This document shows positions 42,391 to 51,061 of a stretch of 64,000 nucleotides of DNA, one piece after another (positions within the stretch are counted from its first letter, which is position 1; each line of letters opens with the position of its first letter). Position numbers and translations under genes: made by a program. The DNA comes from Methylobacter sp. (GTDB lineage Bacteria; Pseudomonadota; Gammaproteobacteria; Methylococcales; Methylomonadaceae). Where the stretch lies: assembly GCA_030653175.1 (NCBI GenBank), contig JAURZV010000073.1, forward strand, positions 17,033-81,032, in the 5' to 3' direction. The notes under the pieces were generated by a model that saw only the letters and a list, made by a program, of their open reading frames with translations, was not told the DNA's origin and did no database searches.

Positions 42391-44318
42391 GTGATCATAT
42401 ACAACCGGAAAAACTTGCAGAGGAAGCGCCTGTGGCGGAGACAAAAAAATTACCGGACCAACAAGTTACAGCTGAATATCCGCAAAATGGAACACGGTTT
42501 GCTGTCGGTATTGATTTGGGGACGACGCATTGTGTTTTGTCTTATGCCGATCTTGATAATATCGACGATGAAGCGTTTTCGCCTCAAGTCATGGCTATAC
42601 CGCAACTGACATCTCCCGGCTCGGTTGAGGAAAAGCATCAGTTGCCGTCATTTTTATATCTGGCTCACGAAGCAGAACTTGCAGAAGACTCGACCTCGTT
42701 ACCTTGGGCTGCAAAACCGGATTATCTGGTCGGCGAAATCGCCCGTAATCTGGGCAGCAAAACTCCGATACGTCTGGTATCCAGCGCTAAAAGCTGGTTA
42801 TGTCATGCGGGCGTGGATTGCAAAGCGCCTATTTTGCCTGCCGAAGCTCCTGATGAAGTTAAGCGCGTTTCGCCATTTCAGGCAACTACCGCTTATTTGC
42901 AACATCTGTGTGATGCCTGGCAAAGCTTTCATCCAAATGCGCCGCTGAATCAGCAGGATGTCGTTATTACCGTGCCGGCTTCATTCGATCCCGCTGCACG
43001 CGAGTTGACGGTTGAAGCGGCGCGCGCCGTGGGCCTCGGTCAGGCAATTCTTCTGGAAGAACCGCAAGCCGCGTTATACAGCTGGATAGAGAAAAGCCAC
43101 GGCGACTGGCGTAAACATGCCGAGGTGGGTGACATTATTCTGGTGATAGATATAGGCGGTGGAACCACCGACTTATCATTAATAGCGGTCACTGAAAAAG
43201 ACGGCAATCTCGAACTGACCCGGGTGGCGGTTGGCGATCATATTCTGCTGGGCGGCGACAATATGGATTTGGCTTTGGCCTATACCGTTAGAGCCAAGCT
43301 TGAAAAAGACGGTAAACGCTTGGAGCCTTGGCAGATTCAGGCTTTGACTCATAGTTGCCGCGATGCCAAGGAGAAAATCTTCAATAATCCCGAAGTTGAC
43401 AATGTCCCGCTGGTGGTTGCAAGCCGGGGTTCTTCTCTAATCGGCGGCACACTGCGCACCGAATTAACCCGTGAAGAAGTCAATCGGGTATTGGTCGAAG
43501 GTTTCCTGCCTCAGGTGGCAGTCAGTGACAGACCGGCAAGTCGTCCCCGTACCGGTTTAAGAACCGCCGGTTTGCCTTATGCCCAGGATGCAGCCATTAC
43601 TCGTCATCTGGCGGCATTCCTGGCCAAGCAGCAAGGCGCTACGGACGAGCTTAAAGACATTAATCTGCCGGAACACGCGAGTTTCTTGCATCCCACCGCG
43701 GTGTTGTTTAACGGCGGCGTGTTAAAAGCAGGAGCCTTGGCTGAGCGTTTAATGGATGTATTAAATTCATGGTTGAGTGCGGAGCAGGCTCCCGAAGCCA
43801 GATTATTGGCCGGTGCCGATCTTGACCTGGCGGTCGCCCGTGGCGCTGCGTATTATGGCTATGTTCGAAAAGGCAAGGGTGTGCGTATTAAAGGCGGCAC
43901 GGCAGCCTCTTATTATGTCGGCATAGAAAGCGCTATGCCCGCAGTGCCCGGTATGACGCCGGAAATTCAGGCCTTGTGCATTGCCCCGTTTGGTATGGAA
44001 GAAGGCACCCAGCAGGAGTTGCCGGATGATGAGTTCGGTTTGGTGATCGGGGAGCCGGTACGGTTTCGCTTTTTCGCCTCCAATACCCGGCGTGAGGATA
44101 AAGTCGGAACTCGTCTGGATTATTGGACTGACGAAGAGCTCGACGAACTGGATGAGATTGAGGTTACCTTGTCGGAAGAAGGCCGCAGACCCGGCGAAGT
44201 CGTACCGGTGCATCTTTGCGCAGCCGTGACCGAAGTCGGTACACTGGAACTGCAAGCTGTTTCCCAAAAAGACAATGGTCGCTGGAAGATTGAGTTTGAT
44301 GTCAGGACAGGGGAGTAG
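42387..44318 (+). CDS. Divergent Hsp70-family protein A
   Basis: A 643-residue Hsp70 relative with the actin-fold ATPase motifs: VGIDLGTTHCVLSYADLD (phosphate 1), VIDIGGGTTDLSLI (phosphate 2) and VLFNGGVLKA (adenosine). It lacks a recognisable canonical DnaK substrate-binding beta domain and ends in a beta-rich segment (EIEVTLSEEGRRPGEVVPVH). It is coupled to DUF2760 and lies 4.6 kb from a second Hsp70. Probably a specialised chaperone; client unknown. Confidence 0.85.
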   Translation: MSDHIQPEKLAEEAPVAETKKLPDQQVTAEYPQNGTRFAVGIDLGTTHCVLSYADLDNIDDEAFSPQVMAIPQLTSPGSVEEKHQLPSFLYLAHEAELAEDSTSLPWAAKPDYLVGEIARNLGSKTPIRLVSSAKSWLCHAGVDCKAPILPAEAPDEVKRVSPFQATTAYLQHLCDAWQSFHPNAPLNQQDVVITVPASFDPAARELTVEAARAVGLGQAILLEEPQAALYSWIEKSHGDWRKHAEVGDIILVIDIGGGTTDLSLIAVTEKDGNLELTRVAVGDHILLGGDNMDLALAYTVRAKLEKDGKRLEPWQIQALTHSCRDAKEKIFNNPEVDNVPLVVASRGSSLIGGTLRTELTREEVNRVLVEGFLPQVAVSDRPASRPRTGLRTAGLPYAQDAAITRHLAAFLAKQQGATDELKDINLPEHASFLHPTAVLFNGGVLKAGALAERLMDVLNSWLSAEQAPEARLLAGADLDLAVARGAAYYGYVRKGKGVRIKGGTAASYYVGIESAMPAVPGMTPEIQALCIAPFGMEEGTQQELPDDEFGLVIGEPVRFRFFASNTRREDKVGTRLDYWTDEELDELDEIEVTLSEEGRRPGEVVPVHLCAAVTEVGTLELQAVSQKDNGRWKIEFDVRTGE

Positions 44319-44397
44319 CACTTTCCAGTTGGAGAAATACGACTGCATGAATGCAGGAGGTAGAGCAACGCAGGAGCAGTTGCCGAGAACACGGATG

Positions 44398-44421
44398 CCA
44401 AAAGTAGGCGCTTTTAGGCGA
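44398..44421 (+). repeat. AGTAGGCGCTTTAGGCGAAG repeat, copy 3 (variant)
   Basis: CCAAAAGTAGGCGCTTTTAG followed by GCGA, with one extra T relative to the other copies. Confidence 0.7.
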
Positions 44422-44525
44422 CACGGATTAAACGGATTTACACTGATTTTAAAGCGTCAAGGGTTCTTCTCATTTATTGATTTATCAGTGTTTATCCGTC
44501 TATCCGTCTATCCGTATCATCCGTG
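44422..44525. repeat. CGGATAxA long imperfect hairpin element
   Basis: Left arm CACGGATTAAACGGATTTAC...CTGAT (44422-44447) pairs with ATCAGTGTTTATCCGTCTAT...CATCCGTG (44484-44525); the right arm contains three tandem CTATCCGT-type units. It occupies the gap between the first Hsp70 gene and ubiX. Confidence 0.7.
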
Positions 44526-44563
44526 ATCCATTATAAAATTAGCATCTTGAACCGCGTAAAAAA

Positions 44564-45145
44564 ATGAATCAAAAAAAACGTTTAATCATAGCCATGACCG
44601 GTGCAACCGGCGCGGTTTATGGGGTAAGGATGCTGCAAGTTTTGCAAGCGCAGGAACAATGGGAGACGCATTTAGTGATTTCTTCGGCCGGTGTGGTGAA
44701 TTTAAAGCATGAAATGGGCATGAAGCGGGCTGAGCTGGCCGAGCTGGCCGATGTGACTCATGGCATCAACGATATTGCCGCCAGTATCTCCAGCGGCGGG
44801 TTTAAAACTGAAGGGATGATTATCGCGCCCTGTTCGATGAAAACCCTGTCGGCGGTTGCGCATGGTTTTGGCGATAACCTGATTTCACGGTCGGCTGATG
44901 TCGTGCTAAAAGAGCGTCGGCGCTTGGTAGTTATGCCCCGCGAAACGCCGTTAAACCTGGTGCATATTCGAAATATGGCGAGTGTGACCGAAATGGGCGG
45001 CATCATTTTTCCGCCGATGCCCGCTTTTTATAGCAAATCTGATTCACTGGCGGCAATGGTTGATGAAACCGTTGGCCGGGTTTTGGATATGTTCGGGGTC
45101 AATGTCGACGGCTTGTATACGCCTTGGGAAGGCTTGGCTGAATAA
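44564..45145 (+). CDS. ubiX: Flavin prenyltransferase UbiX
   Basis: A 193-residue flavoprotein that makes the prenylated FMN cofactor used by the UbiD decarboxylase in ubiquinone synthesis. Motifs: MTGATGAVYGVRMLQ, HLVISSAG, IIAPCSMKTLSAVAHGFGDN and ERRRLVVMPRETPLN, the last being the phosphate/prenyl-binding signature. Length is typical. It sits inside the Hsp70 island with no known functional link to it. Confidence 0.95.
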   Translation: MNQKKRLIIAMTGATGAVYGVRMLQVLQAQEQWETHLVISSAGVVNLKHEMGMKRAELAELADVTHGINDIAASISSGGFKTEGMIIAPCSMKTLSAVAHGFGDNLISRSADVVLKERRRLVVMPRETPLNLVHIRNMASVTEMGGIIFPPMPAFYSKSDSLAAMVDETVGRVLDMFGVNVDGLYTPWEGLAE

Positions 45146-45224
45146 CCTAAAATACAACAAAGCTTATTAAAATCATTATAATAGCCCCCCGTTTTGACAC
45201 ACACTCAATACTGTAACGGTTCTT

Positions 45225-47741
45225 ATGAATAAAAAAATACCCATCAAGGCTAAACCCGATAACACAGATGATGCGTTTATGGCTGCTATGGCGCTGTCCA
45301 AACAAAACGCCGGGCAGTATAAGGAAGCTATTGAGTTGTACAAGCAATTATTAAAACGTGCCGATAATAAAGCATGGTGGCAGGCGTTGGCGCAATGTTA
45401 CTTGCAAAGAGCCTTGTCGTTCGCAGAAAAAGGCATGGTTAAAGAAGCGGTGGTGCTGTGGGAAAATTATGCGCAGAATGCTGAAGCACCGTATCAAGGC
45501 TACGATTGTTATATTGCTTGGCTTTTCCAAATCAACAATATCGCCAAAGTAAAAACCTGCTTGAGCCGGTTATCCGTGCAACAACTGGACGAACACTATC
45601 CTGATCTTGCCGGTTTGTTAGGCTTACTTATTGTTACCGAAAAACCTGAACTTGAGGCTATGCTGCCGAAGGATTCGGTGTTCATAGCCCATCTGGGTTT
45701 TGCACGGGCGGCGCTAACGGCTTATCAAAACAACAAGGCCGAGGAGGTTGAACAGGCGTTGAAGCAACTGCCGTTTCGATCCGCATTCCGGGATTTTCGC
45801 ACTTTAGTGAAAGCCGCTCAGTCACTGCCCGAATCGGTAGAACAAGCGCAATCTTTGTTAACAAAAATCCCTGCCGTGTCCGCGTATCATCAAGCCGCCA
45901 AATTATTGCTTGCCGCTACGCATAACGGTTCGGTGTTGCTTAACGATTTGTTGCAATTCGAGCTTAAACAGCGGCAGGTTATCGGCGCAGTAAAAAAATT
46001 CACTAAAAAACAGTTTGAACTGCTGGATCTATTGGTCAACCAAAAGGATTGCTTATCGGACAAAATAAAATTTAACTGCGCCATTCAATATCGGGAGCTG
46101 TTTGGTTTAAATTTGGCGCAAGCTTATTGTCGTGCAATGTTAATAACGTATCCGGCGGGGCAGCGCGACTTTAACAAGCATTTCGGCGGGATAGATGACT
46201 TTGAACAATTTCGGCTAAAGGCGCTGAAAAGCGAAGTTGATAGGGACTATGACAGCGCTGAATATTATTGGAAACAAGGCATCGCACTGTTGAAAAAACA
46301 AGGCGGATCCGCTGCTTTCAAGATTGCATTGATTATGCGTCATGTTGCGACATATCAACAGACACCCAAAGAAACTGTGCAATGGATAGTCGACAGTCTG
46401 AATCACGATCCGGATGACCGTGAGAGTTATTTGAAAATCCTCCAATACTACGAGTATCAGCAACAACAAGCCGATGTCTATAAACAATGGCTGGACAAAG
46501 CTATTAAGGCGTTTCCGAACGATATTGATATGTTGGTTCTGGTGATCAAGGCTTCGCTAGCTAATAAAGCCTTTAAAAAAGCGACGCAGTATGCACAGGC
46601 TATATTGAAAATCGATCCGGTCAATACGTTTGCCAAACAGGTTTTATTTGCCAGTCATCTGTCCCATGCGCGCAAACTAGTCAAAACTAAGAAGTTTCAT
46701 CTGGTCGAGAAGGAAATTCAACAGGCGGAAAAACTGAACATCGGCAAACGTTATCAAACGCAAGCGCAGTTAGTGCGCGGTTTTTTTATCTGGGTTGCAG
46801 AAGATAAAAAGCAAGGCTTGCAGCAAATTGCCGATGCAGTGCAAAAAATGAATGACGGGAGCGTATGTGCGCATTTTGGCATCGTCATGGAAGCCCTGTT
46901 AATGGGCTTGACGCTGTCGCCCATCCTAAAAGACTTGCCGCCGCCGGCAAAGAATCACCTGTTATCGGAGCAGGAAACAGTTCGGCTTGTTCAGCTTGCT
47001 CAGCAATATCACAGCGATGACAAAGACAATCAGGCCGTGCTGCATAAGGCGGTGGAAAAAGTCAAAGCGATTATCAAGCAATCGATTAAGCAACAAAATT
47101 ACAGTGAGGAGACACTGTTGATGCTGTGTCAATGTCTGGATAACATCGGGCATTTTGAATTGTTACGCTATTGCTCCAAGATTGCTTTGTCGCGATGGAT
47201 AAAGCCGATTTGGGTGTTTTATAAAATTTATGCCGAAGCGAATGGGCAAGCTGGTCAATGCTCAAATTTTGATATTATTAAATTAAAATATCAACTTGAA
47301 GAGGCCCATAAGCAGTCGGATGAACGTACTGCTATGTTGATCGCCAAATTCCTGGAGCAATATTATAAAGCGCACAATCCATTGGCAGGCGGTTTCTTTG
47401 ATGATGATTTTGATGACGATGATGAATCTGACCAGTTGGATGCTTCGTCGATTGATCTATTTGCCCACCTGCCTCAAGATATTTTTAATAAAATAGAAAA
47501 AAAGATGGACGAAATCATGCGGAGAAATCCACTGGAACGGGTGATGAATATGCTTAATAAATTGTCGTCTAAGAAGATGGATGCAAGCTTCATTCTTACA
47601 GATCCGGATACTTTTTTTGGACTGTTAGCGTTGCATGCCGCAAGTGAGTTGGGCATAGATACTGGTGTTTCTGTTGGTGAAATTCTTGACTTTTACAAGG
47701 ATGGCGCAAGCTCTAAGCCGCCTTTTTCTCCGTTTTTTTAA
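45225..47741 (+). CDS. Large TPR-like repeat protein of the Hsp70 island
   Basis: An 838-residue soluble, largely helical protein with tetratricopeptide-like repeats (for example AIELYKQLLKRADNKAWWQA near residue 35 and KATQYAQAILKIDPVNTFAK around 450). The last 120 residues carry an acidic run (FFDDDFDDDDESDQ) and end in Phe/Pro-rich SKPPFSPFF. No catalytic motif was seen. It precedes the J-domain gene by 17 bp and is probably a co-chaperone scaffold, an inference from context. Confidence 0.7.
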   Translation: MNKKIPIKAKPDNTDDAFMAAMALSKQNAGQYKEAIELYKQLLKRADNKAWWQALAQCYLQRALSFAEKGMVKEAVVLWENYAQNAEAPYQGYDCYIAWLFQINNIAKVKTCLSRLSVQQLDEHYPDLAGLLGLLIVTEKPELEAMLPKDSVFIAHLGFARAALTAYQNNKAEEVEQALKQLPFRSAFRDFRTLVKAAQSLPESVEQAQSLLTKIPAVSAYHQAAKLLLAATHNGSVLLNDLLQFELKQRQVIGAVKKFTKKQFELLDLLVNQKDCLSDKIKFNCAIQYRELFGLNLAQAYCRAMLITYPAGQRDFNKHFGGIDDFEQFRLKALKSEVDRDYDSAEYYWKQGIALLKKQGGSAAFKIALIMRHVATYQQTPKETVQWIVDSLNHDPDDRESYLKILQYYEYQQQQADVYKQWLDKAIKAFPNDIDMLVLVIKASLANKAFKKATQYAQAILKIDPVNTFAKQVLFASHLSHARKLVKTKKFHLVEKEIQQAEKLNIGKRYQTQAQLVRGFFIWVAEDKKQGLQQIADAVQKMNDGSVCAHFGIVMEALLMGLTLSPILKDLPPPAKNHLLSEQETVRLVQLAQQYHSDDKDNQAVLHKAVEKVKAIIKQSIKQQNYSEETLLMLCQCLDNIGHFELLRYCSKIALSRWIKPIWVFYKIYAEANGQAGQCSNFDIIKLKYQLEEAHKQSDERTAMLIAKFLEQYYKAHNPLAGGFFDDDFDDDDESDQLDASSIDLFAHLPQDIFNKIEKKMDEIMRRNPLERVMNMLNKLSSKKMDASFILTDPDTFFGLLALHAASELGIDTGVSVGEILDFYKDGASSKPPFSPFF

Positions 47742-47758
47742 TAAGAGGACTTGCCCTT

Positions 47759-48100
47759 ATGAAAACACCTTACGATATTCTCGAAGTGGTCGAACAGGCG
47801 ACGGATGCCGAAATCAAGCAGGCTTATTTGCAGAAAGTTAAACAATTCCCGCCGGATCATTATCATGAGCAGTTTCAACAGATACATCAGGCTTATGAGA
47901 CAATTAAAGACTTAAGCAGCCGTACAAAATATGCATTGTTTACTGTCCCGGAAGCTGATTTTAATACTTTACTCGAGCATGCGTTTAATTTCGAACAAGC
48001 CGTATCAATCAGTGCCGAGCATTTCGATAAATTATTGCGCGCCGGTATCAATGATAAAACTTTTAAAATCGCCGCGTCTGACATGACGAAAACATTATGA
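47759..48100 (+). CDS. J-domain-like protein with a PPD in place of HPD
   Basis: A 113-residue protein whose first 65 residues follow the J-domain pattern: YDILEVVEQATDAEIKQAYL, then KQFPPDHYHEQFQQIHQAYE. The invariant His-Pro-Asp of DnaJ is Pro-Pro-Asp here. There is no Gly/Phe or zinc region. Its stop overlaps the start of the GrpE-like gene (ATGA). It is the probable partner of the downstream Hsp70; whether it can stimulate ATPase activity without the His is an open question. Confidence 0.8.
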   Translation: MKTPYDILEVVEQATDAEIKQAYLQKVKQFPPDHYHEQFQQIHQAYETIKDLSSRTKYALFTVPEADFNTLLEHAFNFEQAVSISAEHFDKLLRAGINDKTFKIAASDMTKTL

Positions 48101-48741
48101 GCGATACACAAAAAAAACGTTTGCTGGAAGAGTTCCAAAGTTATTTGGAACATGCCGGGCTGGATCAAATGCCCAACGTGCAGCCGGATTTGAACACCTT
48201 GCTCGGCGAAATGGCCGGATTAAAAGCCGAAGTCAAAGCCGAATCCCGTCATTTCAAAAGTACTTTGGATGCGCTCAGTGATGCATTGACTGCCGTTCAG
48301 GCTGATAATAAAGCGCTTAGTGATGAACTTGCCGCTCACGGAGCGCACTTGCAACAGCAGCGTAGCGAAGTCCTAAGGGCGGTGCTTTTGGATATTGTCG
48401 ATATTTATGACCGGTTGACGGTTGGTTTCGGCATGTTGCAAAAATACCACCCGGTTGCATCGTTGTTTAGTCATTCTAAAAAACAGGATGTCGATTTTAT
48501 TGCGACCTTCAAAGAAGGTCAGACCATGACTCTTAGGCGCTTTGAACAGCTGTTGCAACGTTATCGTGTTTACCCGATAGAATGTGTCGGCAAAATGCTG
48601 GACCCGCACACGATGAGTGCGGTTGAAATCGCTAATAACGCTACGCTTGATAACGGCGTAGTGCTTGAGGAACTGCGGAAAGGTTTTCTTTTTGAAGATC
48701 AGGTGTTGCGACTCGCAGAAGTCAAAGTCAATAAACTTTAA
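48097..48741 (+). CDS. GrpE-like nucleotide-exchange factor
   Basis: A 214-residue protein with a long N-terminal coiled coil (about residues 40-95) and a C-terminal beta domain with the GrpE features IYDRLTVGFGMLQ, FEQLLQRYRVYPIECVGKML and DPHTMSAVEIANN. It is distinct from a housekeeping GrpE and embedded between a J protein and an Hsp70, so a dedicated exchange factor for that Hsp70 is likely. It is coupled to the J gene by a 4-nt overlap. Confidence 0.82.
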   Translation: MSDTQKKRLLEEFQSYLEHAGLDQMPNVQPDLNTLLGEMAGLKAEVKAESRHFKSTLDALSDALTAVQADNKALSDELAAHGAHLQQQRSEVLRAVLLDIVDIYDRLTVGFGMLQKYHPVASLFSHSKKQDVDFIATFKEGQTMTLRRFEQLLQRYRVYPIECVGKMLDPHTMSAVEIANNATLDNGVVLEELRKGFLFEDQVLRLAEVKVNKL

Positions 48742-48900
48742 CGTAACCCCTCATTAATAACAGGTTAAAAAACTTAAAAATACTATCACCACGAAGACTT
48801 TTAATTACTGTTTGCTGACATTCCGTGCGTAGCCGATTTGATTCCTAATGTTGCCTGTGGGTAATGAGAAATTACACTTTAACTACCTGAGATATATCTT

Positions 48901-50652
48901 ATGAGCGAAATAATTGTCGGAATTGATTTGGGCACTACCAACTCGGAAGTTGCTATTGTAGAAAATGGTCAGATACTCGTCATTACCGATAACGGCAGAA
49001 AAATTCTGCCGTCTTTTGTCGGTATTGACGATCAGGGCGATATTCTGGTCGGTGAAACCGCCAGAAACCAGTATCTGGTTTACCCTGAACGTACCGTTAA
49101 ATCTATCAAACGCTTGATGGGCCAGGATATAAAAGTGGATTTGGCCGGGCATGGTTACGCGCCGCAGGAAATTTCCGCGATTATCCTAAAACGCCTTAAA
49201 GCCATTGCCGAACAGTACGTCAAGCAACCTGTCACTAAAGCCGTGATTACCGTACCGGCGTATTTTTCCGACGCACAGCGCCAGGCAACGCGTGAAGCTG
49301 GGGAAATTGCCGGGCTGGAAGTGGTGCGCATGATCAACGAACCGACGGCCGCCGCGCTGGCTTACGGCGGCACTCAAGCCGAACAAAAACGCATGCTGGT
49401 TTACGATTTGGGGGGCGGCACTTTTGATGTCTCGGTGGTTAATGTCGAAGCCGGTGTTGTCGAAGTGTTGTCCAGTCACGGCGACAATCATCTGGGCGGC
49501 GATGATTTCGATCAACAGATTATCGAATACATACTCGATCACCTGAACGAAACTAAAGGCGTCGATGCCCGTCAGCACAGTAAGGCCTTGGCGCGCATTA
49601 CCCGAGCGGCGGAACATGCGAAATTCGTGCTTTCCGATCAACCGTTTGTACAAATTGATGAAGAATACCTGCTGGAGCATGAAGGTGCGGCGGTTCATTT
49701 GTCTTTAGAGTTATCGCGCATCGATTATGAAGACATGATTGAGGACTATATCAGCGCTACCATTGATGCCGTGCATATTGCCCTGAAAGGCGCCAAATTA
49801 ACGCCGGTCGATATTGATGAAATCGTCCTGGTCGGCGGCTCTACACGTACACCGTGCATTCGCGAACGGCTTTTCGACGAATTCGGTTTCGAGCCGCATA
49901 GCGAAGTCGATCCTGATTTATGCGTCGCTATGGGGGCGGCCGCCCAGGCTGCTATGATCAGCGGTCAAAAAGTGGATGCGGTGCTGATCGATGTTACGCC
50001 TTATACCTATGGCACCAGCGCGTTGGGTTACTTGGACGATCAGTATTATCCCTATAAGTTTGTGCCTATTATTCACAAGAACAGCGCTCTGCCGATTCGT
50101 AAAACCGAAGCCTTCTCAACGACTCATGATGGACAGGAAGCGGTTAATATTACCGTCTACCAAGGCGAAGACCCTGATGCATTGAACAATATAAAAATCG
50201 GTGAGTTTTTGGTCGAGGGCTTGCAGGATGTCGAGGCGGGCAACATTATAACGATCACTTTGGCGTTGGATCTTAACGGCATATTACAGGTTTCTGCGCT
50301 GGAAAAAGCTACCGGCTTGGCAAAGTTCATTACCATTCAAAACGCGCTGTCCCGTTTTGAGTACGAGGCACTGGATACAGCGAGACACCGCATCAATAAA
50401 TTATTCGGGCAGAGAGACGATGGCAGTGTTGTTCATACTGAACCGCCTAAGACTGACAACCCGGAAGCTGTTGAGGCGCATAAACTGATCGCTAAAGCGG
50501 AAGCTTTATTCGATAAAACATCCAATGAAGACAAAGAAGATATGATCGATTTAATCGAAGATATTCATACCTGTATTGCAGAGGGTTATAGTGACAGACT
50601 GAAAGAGGCTACTGCAAAATTAGCCGATATTATTTATTACCTGGAGTCTTGA
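48901..50652 (+). CDS. DnaK-like Hsp70 paralogue B
   Basis: A 583-residue Hsp70 with the complete ATPase signatures: IIVGIDLGTTNSEVAIV, VYDLGGGTFDVSVV and VLVGGSTRTPCIRE, plus INEPTAAALAYG. The substrate-binding domain is shortened relative to DnaK (VNITVYQGEDPDALNNIKIG, then a short helical lid). It is encoded with its own J and GrpE proteins. ACCTGAGATATATCTT precedes the ATG. The downstream zinc-ribbon gene starts at its stop codon (TGATG). Confidence 0.9.
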   Translation: MSEIIVGIDLGTTNSEVAIVENGQILVITDNGRKILPSFVGIDDQGDILVGETARNQYLVYPERTVKSIKRLMGQDIKVDLAGHGYAPQEISAIILKRLKAIAEQYVKQPVTKAVITVPAYFSDAQRQATREAGEIAGLEVVRMINEPTAAALAYGGTQAEQKRMLVYDLGGGTFDVSVVNVEAGVVEVLSSHGDNHLGGDDFDQQIIEYILDHLNETKGVDARQHSKALARITRAAEHAKFVLSDQPFVQIDEEYLLEHEGAAVHLSLELSRIDYEDMIEDYISATIDAVHIALKGAKLTPVDIDEIVLVGGSTRTPCIRERLFDEFGFEPHSEVDPDLCVAMGAAAQAAMISGQKVDAVLIDVTPYTYGTSALGYLDDQYYPYKFVPIIHKNSALPIRKTEAFSTTHDGQEAVNITVYQGEDPDALNNIKIGEFLVEGLQDVEAGNIITITLALDLNGILQVSALEKATGLAKFITIQNALSRFEYEALDTARHRINKLFGQRDDGSVVHTEPPKTDNPEAVEAHKLIAKAEALFDKTSNEDKEDMIDLIEDIHTCIAEGYSDRLKEATAKLADIIYYLES

Positions 50653-51032
50653 TGGAACGCTGTCCTTGCTGCATGGCGCGATTAACGGGGGCAGTTGTTT
50701 GTCCTCGTTGTCAGGCGGATTTAGGCAGTGTTATCAGCAGCGAGCAATACGCACAGCATTGGCTAGTTCATGCCGTGCGGTTTTGGTCTGAGCGTGAGCC
50801 AAAACTGGCTACGCTGGCTTTGACTAAATCGCTAAATCTGAAACGAACGCCGGCAGCGCTGGTTTTTTGCAACTTTATTATCTGCCGGCAAGTACAGGAG
50901 GTGGTGGCGTTATTAACACAAAAAAAAATCAGCGAGGCAAAACACAGGCTCCACGCATTGCGCGAGCTACAGCCGGATAATGAATTATTAAGACAATTGC
51001 AGGGCTTTACCCGTTCATTGTTGGTTGAATAG
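50652..51032 (+). CDS. Zinc-ribbon protein of the Hsp70 island
   Basis: A 126-residue protein starting MERCPCCMARLTGAVVCPRC, a zinc-ribbon with C-x-x-C pairs, followed by a helical region (RFWSEREPKLATLALTKSLN ... HRLHALRELQPDNELL). I choose the ATG at 50652, overlapping the Hsp70 stop; the track start one codon earlier is a TTG. It may be an adaptor for the Hsp70. No named family was recognised. Confidence 0.65.
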   Translation: MERCPCCMARLTGAVVCPRCQADLGSVISSEQYAQHWLVHAVRFWSEREPKLATLALTKSLNLKRTPAALVFCNFIICRQVQEVVALLTQKKISEAKHRLHALRELQPDNELLRQLQGFTRSLLVE

Positions 51033-51057
51033 AGACGTTGTCTTACAGCGTCTCTAT
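51029..51057. terminator. Convergent hairpin between the Hsp70 island and pqqE
   Basis: ATAGAGACG and CGTCTCTAT pair over an 11-nt loop immediately after the stop of the zinc-ribbon gene and just past the 3' end of pqqE, so it may end transcription from both sides. Confidence 0.55.
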
Positions 51058-51061
51058 GTTC

